From assembly GCA_030533445.1 (NCBI GenBank), contig CM060073.1, forward strand, positions 36,907,428 through 36,971,427: 64,000 nucleotides of DNA. Direction: 5' to 3'. The DNA is from Cyprinodon diabolis (lineage: Eukaryota > Chordata > Actinopteri > Cyprinodontiformes > Cyprinodontidae). Below the pieces are notes generated by a model. The model saw only the letters and a program-made list of their open reading frames with translations, had not been told where the DNA came from and searched no databases. Positions 49,501-61,830 of the stretch are shown piece by piece. The position numbers were made by a program, and so were the translations under genes. Positions within the stretch are counted from its first letter, which is position 1, and the number at the start of each line of letters is the position of its first letter.

Positions 49501-50810
49501 AATTACATTTTTATTTCTTTTTTTTTTTTTTTAAACATTTCTTTAAAACTGTTTTTATTGTTTTTTTTGTAGTTTTATGAAAAAGCAGACTCTCTATTCA
49601 CAGCTGTGGGCAGTGATTGTGGACACACTGATGTAGTTTGACTAATGTTTTATCGGTATCATTGTGGATTGCTTTGTCAATAGTCAGCCATGGTGCTTCA
49701 GTGAGCAATAATCACAGATTGTCAGGCTGAGTGACAAGCAGGAGATGGAAGATAATTCAAAGAAATTGGAAGTGTAAAATCTTTAAGGGCCACTTCTTAG
49801 CACTGCAAATGCCAGGGTATCTTTCCATCATTTACTGCCCTCACAAGCCCCAGCATTGTTAATGGTAGCCTGTCTGTCCATCAACTCAGCTTCAATGGGG
49901 ATTTAGACCTGCTTGGTGCCTTATCTCTATGACTGTCTCACTATAACCTCACCAATGCATTGGGCTTGAGCAAAGTCTGTGTGTTCCATGCAACCAATGC
50001 TGTTGCAAATCTATGCTTCAAATAAGTTATATTCAGTTTCTAATTATGTCCTTGGCTTTTCTAAGTAGAGCTGTTATCCTGACAGCTGTTATCAACTTAT
50101 TTAGATTTGTTATATTCAGAATTTTTTATTTTTTATTTCAGTAAAATCTCTCAGTCAGTGAGCCTAGATTTCAGGGTAAGTGCGGGTAAGAACAATTCAT
50201 CAATGGAACACACAAAAAAGATCCACCACGGCAATTGGAGCTAATAAGAAGCCTCAAGTTGTGCATTGCTGGCAAAGAAAACTTAAAATATTAATGACGC
50301 CATATGGAGAATATAAAAAAAAAAACTTTCAAATAAAAAGTGATACTGGTCCTGCTGCAAAATAAGCAGCTTTAGTGTGGCAGACACCAGTCAATATGTG
50401 AGTGGGGTTTAAAAAAAATTAAAGTTACATTTTCAACACTACTGTAATTTATCATGAAGAACAATGCCTGTCTGTTTGTGCACATGAAGTATAAGTCATG
50501 GTCACTCGGAGGTGTGAGAAAGACTTACTGTAGCAGGAAATACAGATAAAATATAAAAATGCTATCAAATCAGGTATGGCCCATTTGTTAGATTATTGTT
50601 CTGTTTAACATTTACCTTCTTTTTTACACCGCCTATGTTAGCCTTATTCAATAAATATACATAATATGTAAGAAGTTAAACCTTGCTTCAAACCTTATTA
50701 TAAAAAGGAGCAGACATAGATAAAATGCTTTCTGTCCCTACATGTGGAATGGCTATTCAAAGTGTTTTTACAAGAAAAGATGAAAATAAAAAAATGTAAA
50801 AAAAATAATG
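46576..50810. other. Repeat-poor region with no gene
   Basis: No exon recognised. Complex blocks at about 47290-47520 (dense in TAAT/ATTA cores), 48100-48360, 48530-48720 and 49630-49930 look single-copy and could be conserved regulatory sequence. The rest is AT-rich with homopolymer runs, for example T-rich 49518-49532. Confidence 0.5.
46932..46946. repeat. Poly-C run (15 C)
   Basis: A run of 15 C residues; the opposite strand is poly-G and could form a quadruplex. Its length may be a sequencing artefact. Confidence 0.9.
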
Positions 50811-51681
50811 AAAGGCATACTATGCAACATTTTTCAGTTAATTAATGTGTCCCATAACGTTTTGGATGATTAAATGAGTCATTTCAGGTCGAACAAAGGT
50901 TTTCTCGGCCGCCCTGGTGGTCTGTAGGGGAAATACCGTACTTGCAATTGCAGGAGCCCTCGGCCCGCACCCACAGGCTCAGAAATCTTGTGCATCGCGA
51001 GAGTCGGTCTTGCTTTACGGCGAGAACTGCTACACGCCCCCAGTGAAAGGCATGCTCGTTGCTAGCCTATAGCTTGAATAGATAACTCAGACGAAGCTGA
51101 TGTTGAAGCTGATTCCTGTAATATTATCACAGAGCTGTTGTCAATAACAAGTTTAGCCTACATATAATAGCTCATAAGTCCTGAGCCTCAAACGATTTTG
51201 TGTCTAGTCATACTATGGCAGACTAGAATAGTCTGATTATCTACCATACTATTTCAAATATTTTTGATGCATGCATATGGTTGTTTAGACCATTTTCAAT
51301 TCTTTGAAATGTACTAATTCAGTGCTCGAGGTACAAAACCACAGAAATCAGAACCCCATTCCCCTGACAGTCGGATAAATGTATAGGAAACTCCAACTTG
51401 GCTAACTACTACAATCTTTGTTATTTAGACACATGCATAACAAATAATGTATGAAAACATGCTAAATTTTCAAACTCGAAAATTGGAACAAAATAGTCAC
51501 TTACCACAGTAGACATGGTGATTCGTTGCGTTCGCCTGTCTGCTAAGCTCAAAACAACCGCGCCTGGCTTGATGGAGAAACCAGGAGAACAGCTGAGCAT
51601 ATTTACGACAGTGCACTTTTACTTTCGCCCTCTGGGGGGAGCCTCGCTGGAAAATCAACACCGGTTGCATAGTATACCTTT
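50811..51681. mobile_element. MITE-like element (~871 bp)
   Basis: The left end 'aaaggcatactatgcaac' and right end, read in reverse complement as 'aaaggtatactatgcaac', match at 17 of 18 bases. Just inside the right end the minus strand reads 'cggtgttgattttccagcg' and 'ccccccagagggcgaaa', familiar from teleost copies. The interior near 50900-51060 is clearly more GC-rich than the surroundings. No transposase frame and no certain target duplication. Confidence 0.75.
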
Positions 51682-52404
51682 AAACATCATATTGTAACAA
51701 TGAGCCATTGTTACCTGTATATTGGCTAAAGTACATCTAAACACAGCATCTGGTTTTTTACATTGTTTTATTTTTGTTGTTTTGAGTGAATTGGATTTGT
51801 TTGGGCTGTGGTTCCATATTTTGTTTTCATTTTTGTAAGAAGAATTGATTTCACTTTACAATATTTTGTTTTTGTTTAACTCTTCATAAAAGGGAAATGC
51901 ATGGATTAAATAGTTAAAATATTGTGAAACACTCACCTCTGCTGTTTCCCTCTCCAAGCAGGTGTGTACAGGACTGCACCATTGGATAATTGAAGGGGGG
52001 AGGTTGATCTCATGTATGGCGTTTTCTGTAATGAGTTTTAGTATTTGCTTGGGTTGAATTGAAATATTTGTTTTCTGTATTTATTGGTAAAAGTTTTCTT
52101 AATTAGCTGTTCGTTTAAAACAAATTTCTTTTGCTTGTTATTGTGCACCTGAACATCCTTTAAGAAAAGTTTTCTTAGAATTTGGTTCATCCTGTATATA
52201 AGAAACATGTCTGCCATTGTTCATGTGCTTTGGTTGATGTCCTACACCAGAAAAATTAAAGATTTGTTGGCTGAAAAAAACTCTTTGGAGGAAGTACTTC
52301 TTTCAACCGGTTTGGGTCCCACCGCCAAGACTGCTTGGCCTCCTGACAAGCATGTGATACACACACACATATATATATATATAGATATATATATATATAT
52401 AGAT

Positions 52405-52463
<59 letters not shown>

Positions 52464-53254
52464 GATATATTTGTAAAAAAAAAGTAATTGTAAATACTTT
52501 ATATGATTTAAATTATGCCTGAAATCCCAAAAATACATGAATAGATATTGCTTGAAATGTTGTGGATTTGCAACTCAAAATTATGGGGATTTAATAACTT
52601 TATGATGCAACATTATAATTTCTTTCTGTAAGTTTTGGATTTTTTTTTTTGCCTGCAAAGCTCAGTTATAATATCTAGTTAAACAGTGCCTTAACTATTA
52701 AATGGTTGAAGAGATATGAGATCTATGAATGCTTCAACCCTTGTATGAATTCAAAAGCCTTTGTGCCTCACAACAGGTTGGGTAACTCTCCTCTCTGCCA
52801 AAGTAGAAGGATGACACATTGGAGAAATTGTGTTCAATCTGATGGGCATCTGAGCGGTTATATCATGGAGTAACTTGCAGGGATTAATTTGTCTCTGGAT
52901 ATAGCAATCCAACATTCTGAAACCAAAAACTGTGGGTATGCAGTGATTTACCTCCAAACTCGTTCTGATTTTTGACTTATCCCCCTACCTGAAATGGTGC
53001 TACACATAATGGTGTTTGAAGCGCTTGTTAATTTATCTATCCACTTTCCTGATTCTCTTCAGTTTGCAGAACATAAAAGCTTGTTATTGTGGTAAGTTTC
53101 AATATGAGCTGCTGCATTTCTGAATCTTTGTGAGAATACCTTTCCCTGATTTTAGTTTTTGTTTTGAAATTCAAATTGTTAAGCAGGAAAAGTTTCCCCA
53201 GTCCTGTTTTTGTATACTGACATGTAAAAAAAAGTACCTGTTACTTTTTGTCAG
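51682..53254. other. Unassigned AT-rich sequence
   Basis: No exon recognised. Contains the AT microsatellite at 52359-52470 and several poly-T runs. Confidence 0.55.
52359..52470. repeat. Compound (AC)n/(AT)n microsatellite
   Basis: A short CA run followed by TA repeats interrupted by AGAT steps. Tyr-Ile open frames across it are spurious. Confidence 0.95.
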
Positions 53255-53554
53255 TAAAACAAGTTTTGCTCTAATAACAGCTAGAAGTCATTCTCAGCAG
53301 TAATATTGATTCATCTGTGAACAGCAGACGTCCTGATATTGATCAAAGCCTGTAACTTGTTAAGTCCTTTGTGCCATTCTACCACATTTTACATATAAGT
53401 GACTCTTCCCAGTCTCAAGTCCTCTGCATTCTTTGAATGTTTCTCTGAAATATGCTTAGCTTAATCTTCCCATTAATATTTACAAACTGCCCTATCCGAG
53501 AAAAAGGAAACTGATTGTTGAAGCAACATGTTTTCTATCAGACATGGTGTTTTG

Positions 53555-54934
53555 CAGTGGTGTCAAAAGTACCCACATTTGTTACTTAAGTAGAAGTATA
53601 GATACTGCAGTTTAAAAACACTCTGGTAAAAGTTGAAGTATCAACTTGACCTCTTTACTCATGTAAAAGTGAAAAAGTATGTGCTCCAAAAACTACTTAA
53701 AATATAAAAGTATAAAGTAACCTTTAAAAAAAAAACAGCCAGATGCCGCTATATGAATATTAAAGATACATTTTTCGACTATTTTTAAAAATTCTCTGAG
53801 ATAGGGCCAAGGATGAGGGAGGTCTTGTTGGTCTCCGTCTCCCGATACGCTCTCGCCTGTGTCCGACCTTTCAGACATTTCAACATCTTTTTCTGAAACC
53901 CACATTGTAGCATGGCATAGACAATTCACGTTAGCAGTTTGAAGAACACCTGCTTGCTTCTGATGATTTCCTTTAGCTACCCAATGAGTGTTTGCGTTCT
54001 ATGACTCATCCAATCACACTAGTTTTCACTAGATGTGGATGGCGCCAATGATCTGCATTGGATGGAGCACATGACGGGAAATAAATATTTACAAACATTA
54101 AATCAGGGGGAACCAATTAAAAATCGGTGGGTCTGAATAAAGAAAATACATTACATTTTTAAATTGAAAAAAAAAAAAAAAAACAAATTGCCAAAAATTG
54201 CATCCTGTGTTATCTCAGAGGAGTTGACACTTACACCCACTTTATTAGGTACGCCATGCTAGTAACGGGTTGGACCCCCTTTTGCCTTCAGAACTGCCTC
54301 AATTCTTCGTGGCATAGATTCAACAAGGTGCTGGAAGCATTCCTCAGGGAGTTTGGTCCATATTGACATGATGGCATCACACAGATTTCTCAGCTGCACA
54401 CCCATGACGCGAATCTCCCGTTCCACCACATCCCAAAGATGGTCTATTGGATTGAGATCTGGTGACTGTGGAGGCCATTTGAGTACAAATAAATCAGCCG
54501 TACCTCGGTCAAAACCCATACATTTTTTAAATGAATCTTTTATATAATCACAAATGTTTTCCTCAGGAGAGGAATATTTAAACGTTTTTATATCATTAAT
54601 ATAACAACAAGTAGTTCCATTAGTCATAGTTTAATCCGTTTCCCTCAATAATATGTGGTTGTACAGAGCGAGGCGCACTCCCGCTACTGGGGATGCATAT
54701 TCAGCAGGGATGCACTTTTCCGCATAACACCGGACCGCGGTCCGCTAATCCGTGACCTCTGCATTAAACCGAAGCCAAAATTAACGAGTAACGGTTGTTT
54801 TAATAATGTAAGGAATAGAAAGTACAGATACTCGTGAGAAAATGTAATGAGTAGAAGTCAGAAGTAAGAAGAAAAATTAGTAATGGAGTAAAGTAGTAGT
54901 AGAAGTATTTGTACTTCGTTACTTGACACCTCTG
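53555..54934. mobile_element. hAT-type element (~1380 bp) with perfect 8-bp target duplication
   Basis: The left end is 'cagtggtgtcaaaagtac' and the right end read inward is 'cagaggtgtcaagtaacg'. Both are followed by the 'agtagaagtat' type subterminal repeats typical of this fish family. The flanks GTGTTTTG at 53547-53554 and 54935-54942 are identical 8-mers. I see no intact hAT transposase. A Tc1/mariner fragment is embedded at 54227-54487. Confidence 0.88.
54227..54487 (-). pseudogene. Tc1/mariner transposase, C-terminal fragment
   Basis: On the minus strand the frame reads KWPPQSPDLNPIDHLWDVVE, then MSIWTKLPEECFQHLVESMP, and ends AVLKAKGGPTRY at a stop codon near 54259. This is the last quarter of the DDE transposase of a very common fish Tc1/mariner family (about 340 residues when whole); the catalytic triad ends in the SPDLNPIE-HLW motif. 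Here the expected Glu is Asp (PID), so even the preserved part departs at the key residue. The 3' ITR is still visible as 'acacttacacccac' and 'tttattaggtacgcc' at about 54227-54255. Upstream the homology stops abruptly at about 54487. The open frame runs on for about 47 codons of unrelated sequence to 54627, giving a chimeric frame. It lies wholly within the hAT element. Confidence 0.85.
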
Positions 54935-54990
54935 GTGTTTTGCATGTAGACTAAAAAATAACATTATCATCTAATATTGCAATGAAAGGT

Positions 54991-57689
54991 ATTGTGGAGG
55001 AATTTAGCTTTTTTTTTTTTTAAAGACCCATCTTTTCCACCAAAAAAAAAAATGTACATGCACAACCCTGTACCCGCTCCCAAGAGGAGACACCCATTAA
55101 ACACGTACGAGAGCATGCACCAGCCCATTTCTCCACATGCACACTCTGTTTAAAAGTTGCAGTTGTCAGAGCTCATACAAGCTTACTGTGCTCTTATGTT
55201 CTCCCTAACCCCTAAATCCCTCAATCACTATATGGAGTGAGAACTTTACAACAAACTCAGTTAACTTACCGTTCAGACAGATGATCAGTGCTTTTTGCTC
55301 CTTGTATATCACTTAACTCCTCCTCCACCGCGTAGTGCCTGCGTCATCTTTGTTATTTAGCTGAAAATAAAAGATCGTCCTCAATACCTCTAACACATAT
55401 TTACTGTGACTCCTTCATGGCTTGGGAGCATACTACTAAAAAAACCTTCTATTGGTTCTACTAGTCACTATTCTTTTTTTTAATATAGCCCACCTATATA
55501 TAAAAAAATCTTGAGTATATTTAATTCATTTTTATTTAGTAAAAAAATTATAGTGAGCAACGGTATTCAAACAGACTTTGTTACAAGCTGGCTTCCAGAG
55601 CAATTTTCAAAGCTGGTTTTCTCCTAAATACTCTTTGTACAGTGCAAACTTTCAAATGATCATATCTACTTCCATTTAGGTTTTTTTTCCACAAGTTTGG
55701 CCAATTTATACTCCATTCTTTTTAGGATCTGCAAATAACTAATAATAACAAATGTATACTTAAATGGTTTTGCCATGGCTTGTCACGTATGTTGATATTT
55801 GTAGCTTAAGAAATGTGGAACATTTAAGGAGCTATGAATAGTTTTAAAATGCACTGAATTAAATACAAAATATTTTTATTTTCAAAACCCATTTTACAAG
55901 AATAAGGAATATTTCTTTTAAATGTTTCTTTTTATTGTGGGGACTGATAAAATGCAGTCTAAACTGTAAATCTATTCATCAGATTGCTAAAACATATCTA
56001 ATAAAGAATATATCATGTTGAGGGTGAACTTGTATCAGTTTCTTTCTATGAATATACAAGACATTCAATTATTAATTCTAGAACTGGGTCATTTTTATAC
56101 CCAAAATTAACCTAAAAATCTAAAATACAAGTTAATTATTAGTTTGGTAATGAGGTTTATGATTAATAAGTTAAGGATTCACAAAGGAGTAGAAAACTGG
56201 TATGTGTGGCTTTATCTGTCAGTGTGTGGAGCCAAGTGAAAGTCGAGTATTTCAAGTTTGATGTAGTATTCTAACTTTTCTTTCTCTCCCTGCCAACATT
56301 TTTGCAACTTTGTTGAATTAATGTTTGATTAATCAATTAAGCTTCATCAATATTGTAGTAAGTGTAGGATATTCATCTATACTAATTGTGATGTATTTAT
56401 GTGTTATTGGCATGAACCAGAAAATACAACATGGTAAAGGAAAAGGGGATCACAAAGGCAAACGTACATAAGGGACAGTAAATAAGGAGAGGTGTGAGGA
56501 AAATATCAATAAAGAGAATCCCTGTTATGGTTTTATTTTCTTTCCAGAGATCTTATGTCACAGGGAGCTGGTTCCCAGGCTGACACATCTCAAGCTGTTT
56601 AAACATCCATTAGGATGTTTTGGTTTTAATAACCCAGAAATATAGCCAGAAAAGAGAGAAACAGGAAACAGGGAAAGTGAAGAGGGGAAGAGAAAGAGGC
56701 AGATGAAGAAAATGGAGAGCAGGATGAGGGCAGTGAGTTGATGGGAACAGCAGATAGAAGAGAAAAGGAAATTTATCAAAAAACTCATGTGATATTTAAT
56801 GATCCTTGTATGTGGAGAGAGTAGACCACACCAGCTCGTTCTCCTCCGCCAAATACCGATCCCCTAACTTAATTTCCTGCTCAATTGCTGTTCTATAGTG
56901 CATAGTACAGTGATACAGGCTGGTAATATAGAAAACAGATTGCCTGTGCGGCAGAGTGGATAAAGCTGAGGCTTGTGCTGCTGGAGACCTGAAGTCTCCT
57001 GGGGAGTCTTGTCGGGGAGCTTCACAAAACCAACAAAGCCCATCTTTTGCTGCGACTGGCAGCAGCTGGCAGGTAAATCTTCAAGAGGTGGAGGCGAGGA
57101 GGCGGATCTGTGGGTGTGGTGTATGACTTGACTTAGTTTCTGTTCGGTGTGTATGTGGTGCTGGGTGTCTTGCTATTCTTTGTAGTGGAGAGTACCACAG
57201 TCTTCCATTCTGTGTTTGCTTATGTGCTGTGACTCCAATCCACTCAAAAATGTAGGCCTGTGTGGACAGCAACCATCAATCAATGTACAGAACAGTGTGT
57301 AACTACATCTGTACTGTTTTCCCAGACACACACCCCCACACACACTTTCCATCAGGAATTCGTACACACTCTACACCTGTCTGTTACCCTTAGATGGTGT
57401 GATGGAAAGTTGAATTTTCTGGGTATTTACTTCTTTGTACTAATCTACTGGGATTCCTGACCAACAGATCGAGCGTGAAATCTGATTGCCAACAAAAAAT
57501 GGCATATTCTATAAATATGTGAATTTCAAAAAGCCCAAATTTGGGTAACAGTAAGTAAGTACACCTTTTTTTTAAAAAAAGCCCCCCAGACACAAAGTCA
57601 CGAAGAGTTGTACAACACAGTAAATCATTATTGGGCCAGGCAGCTAAATGATGCAAAGGCGAAAGAGCTGCAAAGGCCTATTGATCTGT

Positions 57690-57764
<75 letters not shown>

Positions 57765-60700
57765 TCAGATGACACAGTTGGTGTATGGAGTCTTAGCTTT
57801 GTCAGAGTACTCCACTTTACTCCTGCATTATAAATAGCTATATATGTATAGGCTACATGTGAACTAAAGTAATAATAGTTATGGCATTGTTCTTTGCTGA
57901 TCCATTTTCTTTTTTAAATGATGAAGATCTCTTTCTACATTTAATCTGCAATGACAACAGACAAAAATCTCTAATTAAAGGTGGGGCAAATATAACCCTT
58001 CTGATTTTCCTGGATCCAAAAACTCTAAGCAAAATAAAAATTTCATTAAAATATGGCCCATATCTGAGATCTACATCCTGACAGACATATTCAACAATTC
58101 TGTCCTCTACATTTCCTCCCCTCTTGCCGCCTCATCTACTTTTGTCTAAATAGGTAAAATACGTAAAATACATCTTAATAATTTTTTCTCCTCCTCTGAC
58201 CCCTGTGTTCTCCTCTGTTCCCTGCCACTGATGCTAAACTACATACTCATTTGAGCTTGTTAAACATCATAAGCAAGGCTATTTACTTAACTAGTAAGGT
58301 GATAAAGTCTGATTTTAGACAAAGTGGGAAAAGTCCTTTTTTTTAATGTTACAATCTTGTGCTCAATGGACAAGTGGTGAGGTAAATGCCATATGGGCTT
58401 TTACGCAATGTTACAATTTCCATTAGTTTATAACAATATTGACAGCTGACATTTTAACAACCTGTTATGCTGAAATTTGCCAGTTAGCAGCCTGTATATG
58501 GAAAACTTAAAGCTTACATTAAGCTTATGAAGCAAGGTAGGACCCAAAAATTATATAAAAAGCTGGTGCTCTTTTTGCCAAGCATTGGCTTGTATGTCAT
58601 AGCCAAACAGACCCAAACAAAATGCAGGCTTTTAGTTGGACCACTTTTATATAATATGCCCCTATAAGATGAAATGTCCCAGTAAAGGCCTCATTGTCTA
58701 ATTGAATAAATAGCTTGAATTTCTGATATAGGATAAGGCCTTTGTACATAACCTGCATGGAATTTTACAGCTTCTTTTTTTGTTAAATAGGTCAGAATAG
58801 TGAGATCGTGTCTCCTGGAGAAATGATGTTACTTGTGTCAAAGTTCTTTTAGAATTCCTTTGAAAAATAAGAAGTGTCATTGACCTAGTTGCACTAATGT
58901 TAGTTGCATGAACCTCATCTGACCTCACAAAATGAGAGTTTTGTTGCATAAGAACCCCTATGTAATGAACTTCCTCCCAGGAGATGTCATTAAGGACGAG
59001 AATGTTTGTCTTCCGCTTGCACAAAAAAATGAATATTCATCTATTATCACAGTGCAGTATTCAGATCTGATATGGCTATTGGGTTTCGGGAGGGAAGGGC
59101 AAAAAGCTATTCCAGATGGGGCTTTGCTTAATGTCGGGGCCTGTCTGTCTGATCGGTTGTTAGGTTTTTCTGATGTATCATATTTAAATTTAACTGATGT
59201 TTCAGCACAGTATAGGTAATTTCTCTATCCTGTTAGACATATTGGAGTTTGATTTGGTAGATACCATTCAAACATACTAATCTAGGACTCAATTATCCCT
59301 ATGTAAATATTTATTTTAACCCCTGCCTTTATGTCGGCCAATTTATTTTTGTAAAACAGCACTATCAGGGTAAGTGGAAATAAACCATGTCAGCAACCAC
59401 GGCATGTGGATTGGAATCTGTCATCAGAGAGGTTGCATTTCACATCTTTGACCAAACTATTTTTGTTAAATAAAGTCATTGTCAGTTTATCCCTTTCCTG
59501 CCTTGTCTACATTTTTCTATTAAGCAGATAATGACTGACTTCTGACAGGATGGAGGGTAGGGCACTTAATGAGATTTTTGATTACCCCATCTTATAGCAT
59601 CATCGTCATCTAAATTAAAATACTATTCAAACCACAGGAAATAATATTGTAATTGCTGGTTCAAGTTATTGAGAAGTTTATAGTCAATGTCACTTGAGGA
59701 ATATGTTTCTGACAAAAGATAAACTGTGGTAAATTACAACTGTGGGAAAGGGAAAATGTTGGGTTGCAGCAAACTTAGAGAATAAGTGAGGGATATTCAA
59801 CCCTCTGCACACCAAAATGAATATTATTAAGACTGTTGTTTGAACTCTAGGCCTTTAGGTTTTAACCTTGTGCACACTGTACGAAAGCATTTTATCTTTT
59901 CTTAATGTTTATCTAGATATTTTTCTCTTTGCATTGTTTTTCTTAATGAAGGCCTGTCTTAATTTTTTCTAAAAGTTCAAAAGGTTGAGGCCAGTTGCTG
60001 AACGATGAATTTCACAGAGCTGCACTTCTTGGGCTCCTCCCTAAAGGTTTATCATGTTGGCAGCTGCAGATTCCTTTTCAGGGGTTTGTCATGTCCTCCC
60101 CTGTGTCTGGGCCTCTCAAATATAACAGCCTGAATCCTTGGCAAACTCTGGACACAAATAGCCCCATCAACATAGAACATCAAGTTTAATTGCGAAGTTT
60201 ATACCTCTGACCTCATCATGAACTCTGAAGTAAATGAAACATGTGATTGTATTATTTTTATATTTTAAAGAGAAGGATTGTTAAAGTTTTATTTTGGTGT
60301 AAAGCTGCACTGTATAAAGTTGAAAAAAAAGTTAAGTAAGAATGTGTTTTAAATAATTAAATCCATATTTACTTTAACTGAAACAGTTTGTTTGTATATC
60401 GTTTGTATATTTTGAATAAGAATCAGCTTGGTCCAATTTATCATGCTTATGAATTTCAAGTCATTTCAGTTAACACATTCTCAAAATATTTGATTGTATC
60501 TGAAATGTAAAATTCAATGTTGTGTGTTTAGACCAAGCACTGAGGGGTTTATGATTTTTTTCCACCTATCTGAAAAAAATAAACAATTTTAGAGATTTAA
60601 ATAACTTTCTCTAACACAAACAAGGCTGTTTTTGTGAATCAAATTGCAAGAAGTTTGGTTTAAGTGTGGTTTCCTAGTACATGGTTAGACCCCACATTTA

Positions 60701-60910
60701 CTATCATAACGACCTCATATAATTAATGAAAAGATTCAGTGAGGTGATAAAATAGCATATTGACATAATGGGATCTTGTTTGATTTAGAGTTGTTGCCAG
60801 GATATCTATGATACCAATCTCATATTTCACCATATTTTAAAAATATTGGTTTGAGATGTGCTGACAGATCACTGTAGAAGGATAAGCTTATTTTCACTGA
60901 TGTGTTGTTT
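54991..60910. other. Unassigned region with no gene
   Basis: No exon, RNA gene or firm mobile element in almost 6 kb. A GA/AT microsatellite is at 57690-57764. The complex blocks at about 58900-59220 and 59990-60240 are GC-balanced. The first is open on both strands without any recognisable protein family, so I do not call it coding. Confidence 0.5.
57690..57764. repeat. Compound (AC)n-(AT)n-(AG)n microsatellite
   Basis: Short CA, then a TA run, then GA repeats with one C interruption. Confidence 0.95.
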
Positions 60911-61000
60911 CAACTCAATTTAAAATTTACTTGACTGATCCCAAAGGGAAATTTAATATTGTAGTAACTCATAGGGAATTTCTCAACAATTATGGTATGT
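60911..61000 (+). repeat. Possible dispersed repeat end
   Basis: 'tttacttgactgatcccaaa' and 'gggaaatttaatattgtag' resemble the 'tttattgatcccagagggaaatt' tail of a common fish repeat. The extent is uncertain. Confidence 0.35.
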
Positions 61001-61424
61001 ATTGTCTGTGTAATTTTCTGGGTCATTGTGACCACAAAAGAGGACTAAACTGCAAGGCAACCGGACTTTTGCTCAGTTTTTGCACCAATATCCAATGGGA
61101 GTATTCATCAATTCTGTTGGCTCCCACCACAGTAAGCGGCAGTTGGCACATTTATATATTTGATTGCATTGGAGATGTCTCCTCCTAAAAACATTTCAAG
61201 TCAAATGAAAATCAAGTAGCTAACCCTTGTTCTTCTGGATTGCTGGAGACTAAAAACAATCCAGTCTTAACCAAGATAATTGATGAGTACTTTATAAGTG
61301 TCAAAACCTCTTAAAAAAAAACTGAATCAAATTCCAGTTGCCTTCCAATCAAAGCCTATTTTGATTTGGTATGTGCTGGCAGCGGTAGGCAGGAAATTCT
61401 CAAGCAGTATGCTGTATTTTGGAC
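61001..61424. other. Unassigned sequence
   Basis: No gene or repeat recognised between the possible repeat end and the Harbinger remnant. Confidence 0.5.
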
Positions 61425-61830
61425 CAGAGGTCCATTTCACAAAACAGGTTTAACAAAATTAAGACTCAAATACTCAACTCTCAATTGATCTCAAGTATGG
61501 TTGGAAACTCTGAATTTGTGTTTTCAAAACCTTGTACATGTTAGTTTAAGCAACTCTGAGTAGGTCCACTAAAAGCCAGGCACGTGCGTAACAACTATGA
61601 AAGGCCATCATCAGTGGAGTTCAAATTCAGTAAGTTAACATGACAACAGCCAAGAGGAAGTCATCCTATTACACAGCACTGGAACCAAAGATTTTAATAC
61701 AAGAGAAAAAAAAATGATATTGTGTTTAAAAGAAAGCGCTTAAACTGCAAAGGAGAGGAAGATGACGTAGGAGCAGATTGCTGCTTAATATAACCCGAAA
61801 GTTTGTATGTAGTCTGTTATGGCAGGCCAT
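61425..61830 (+). mobile_element. PIF/Harbinger-like remnant with Myb-like ORF start
   Basis: The 5' end 'gaggtccatttcacaaaaca', then 'ggtttaacaaaattaagact', 'ctcaattgatctcaagtatg', 'gcaactctgagtaggtccac' and 'ggcacgtgcgtaacaac', match the 5' region of a fish Harbinger family. An ATG at about 61639 opens MTTAKRKSSYYTALEPKILI, like the N-terminus of the Myb/trihelix DNA-binding protein encoded by Harbinger elements beside the transposase. A run of A residues then causes a frameshift and stop. No transposase or 3' end is present. Confidence 0.65.

Larger units (their letters stand above)
53255..54990 (-). mobile_element. Tc1-like remnant (antisense) split by a hAT insertion
   Basis: The left part 53255-53554 has 'cccagtctcaagtcctctgc', 'aatcttcccattaat' and 'ttgttgaagcaacatg'. 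The right part, from the second copy of the target site at 54935, has 'gttttgcatgtagactaaaa' and 'cattatcatctaatattgc'. Joined across the hAT element, these follow the antisense order of the same Tc1 family as the copies at 9690 and 40735. It is strongly decayed. Confidence 0.65.

Noticed and set aside
58698..59219. Overlapping 95- and 108-codon frames on opposite strands
   Set aside because: Both strands are open with no family match; the sequence looks like conserved non-coding or chance-open DNA.
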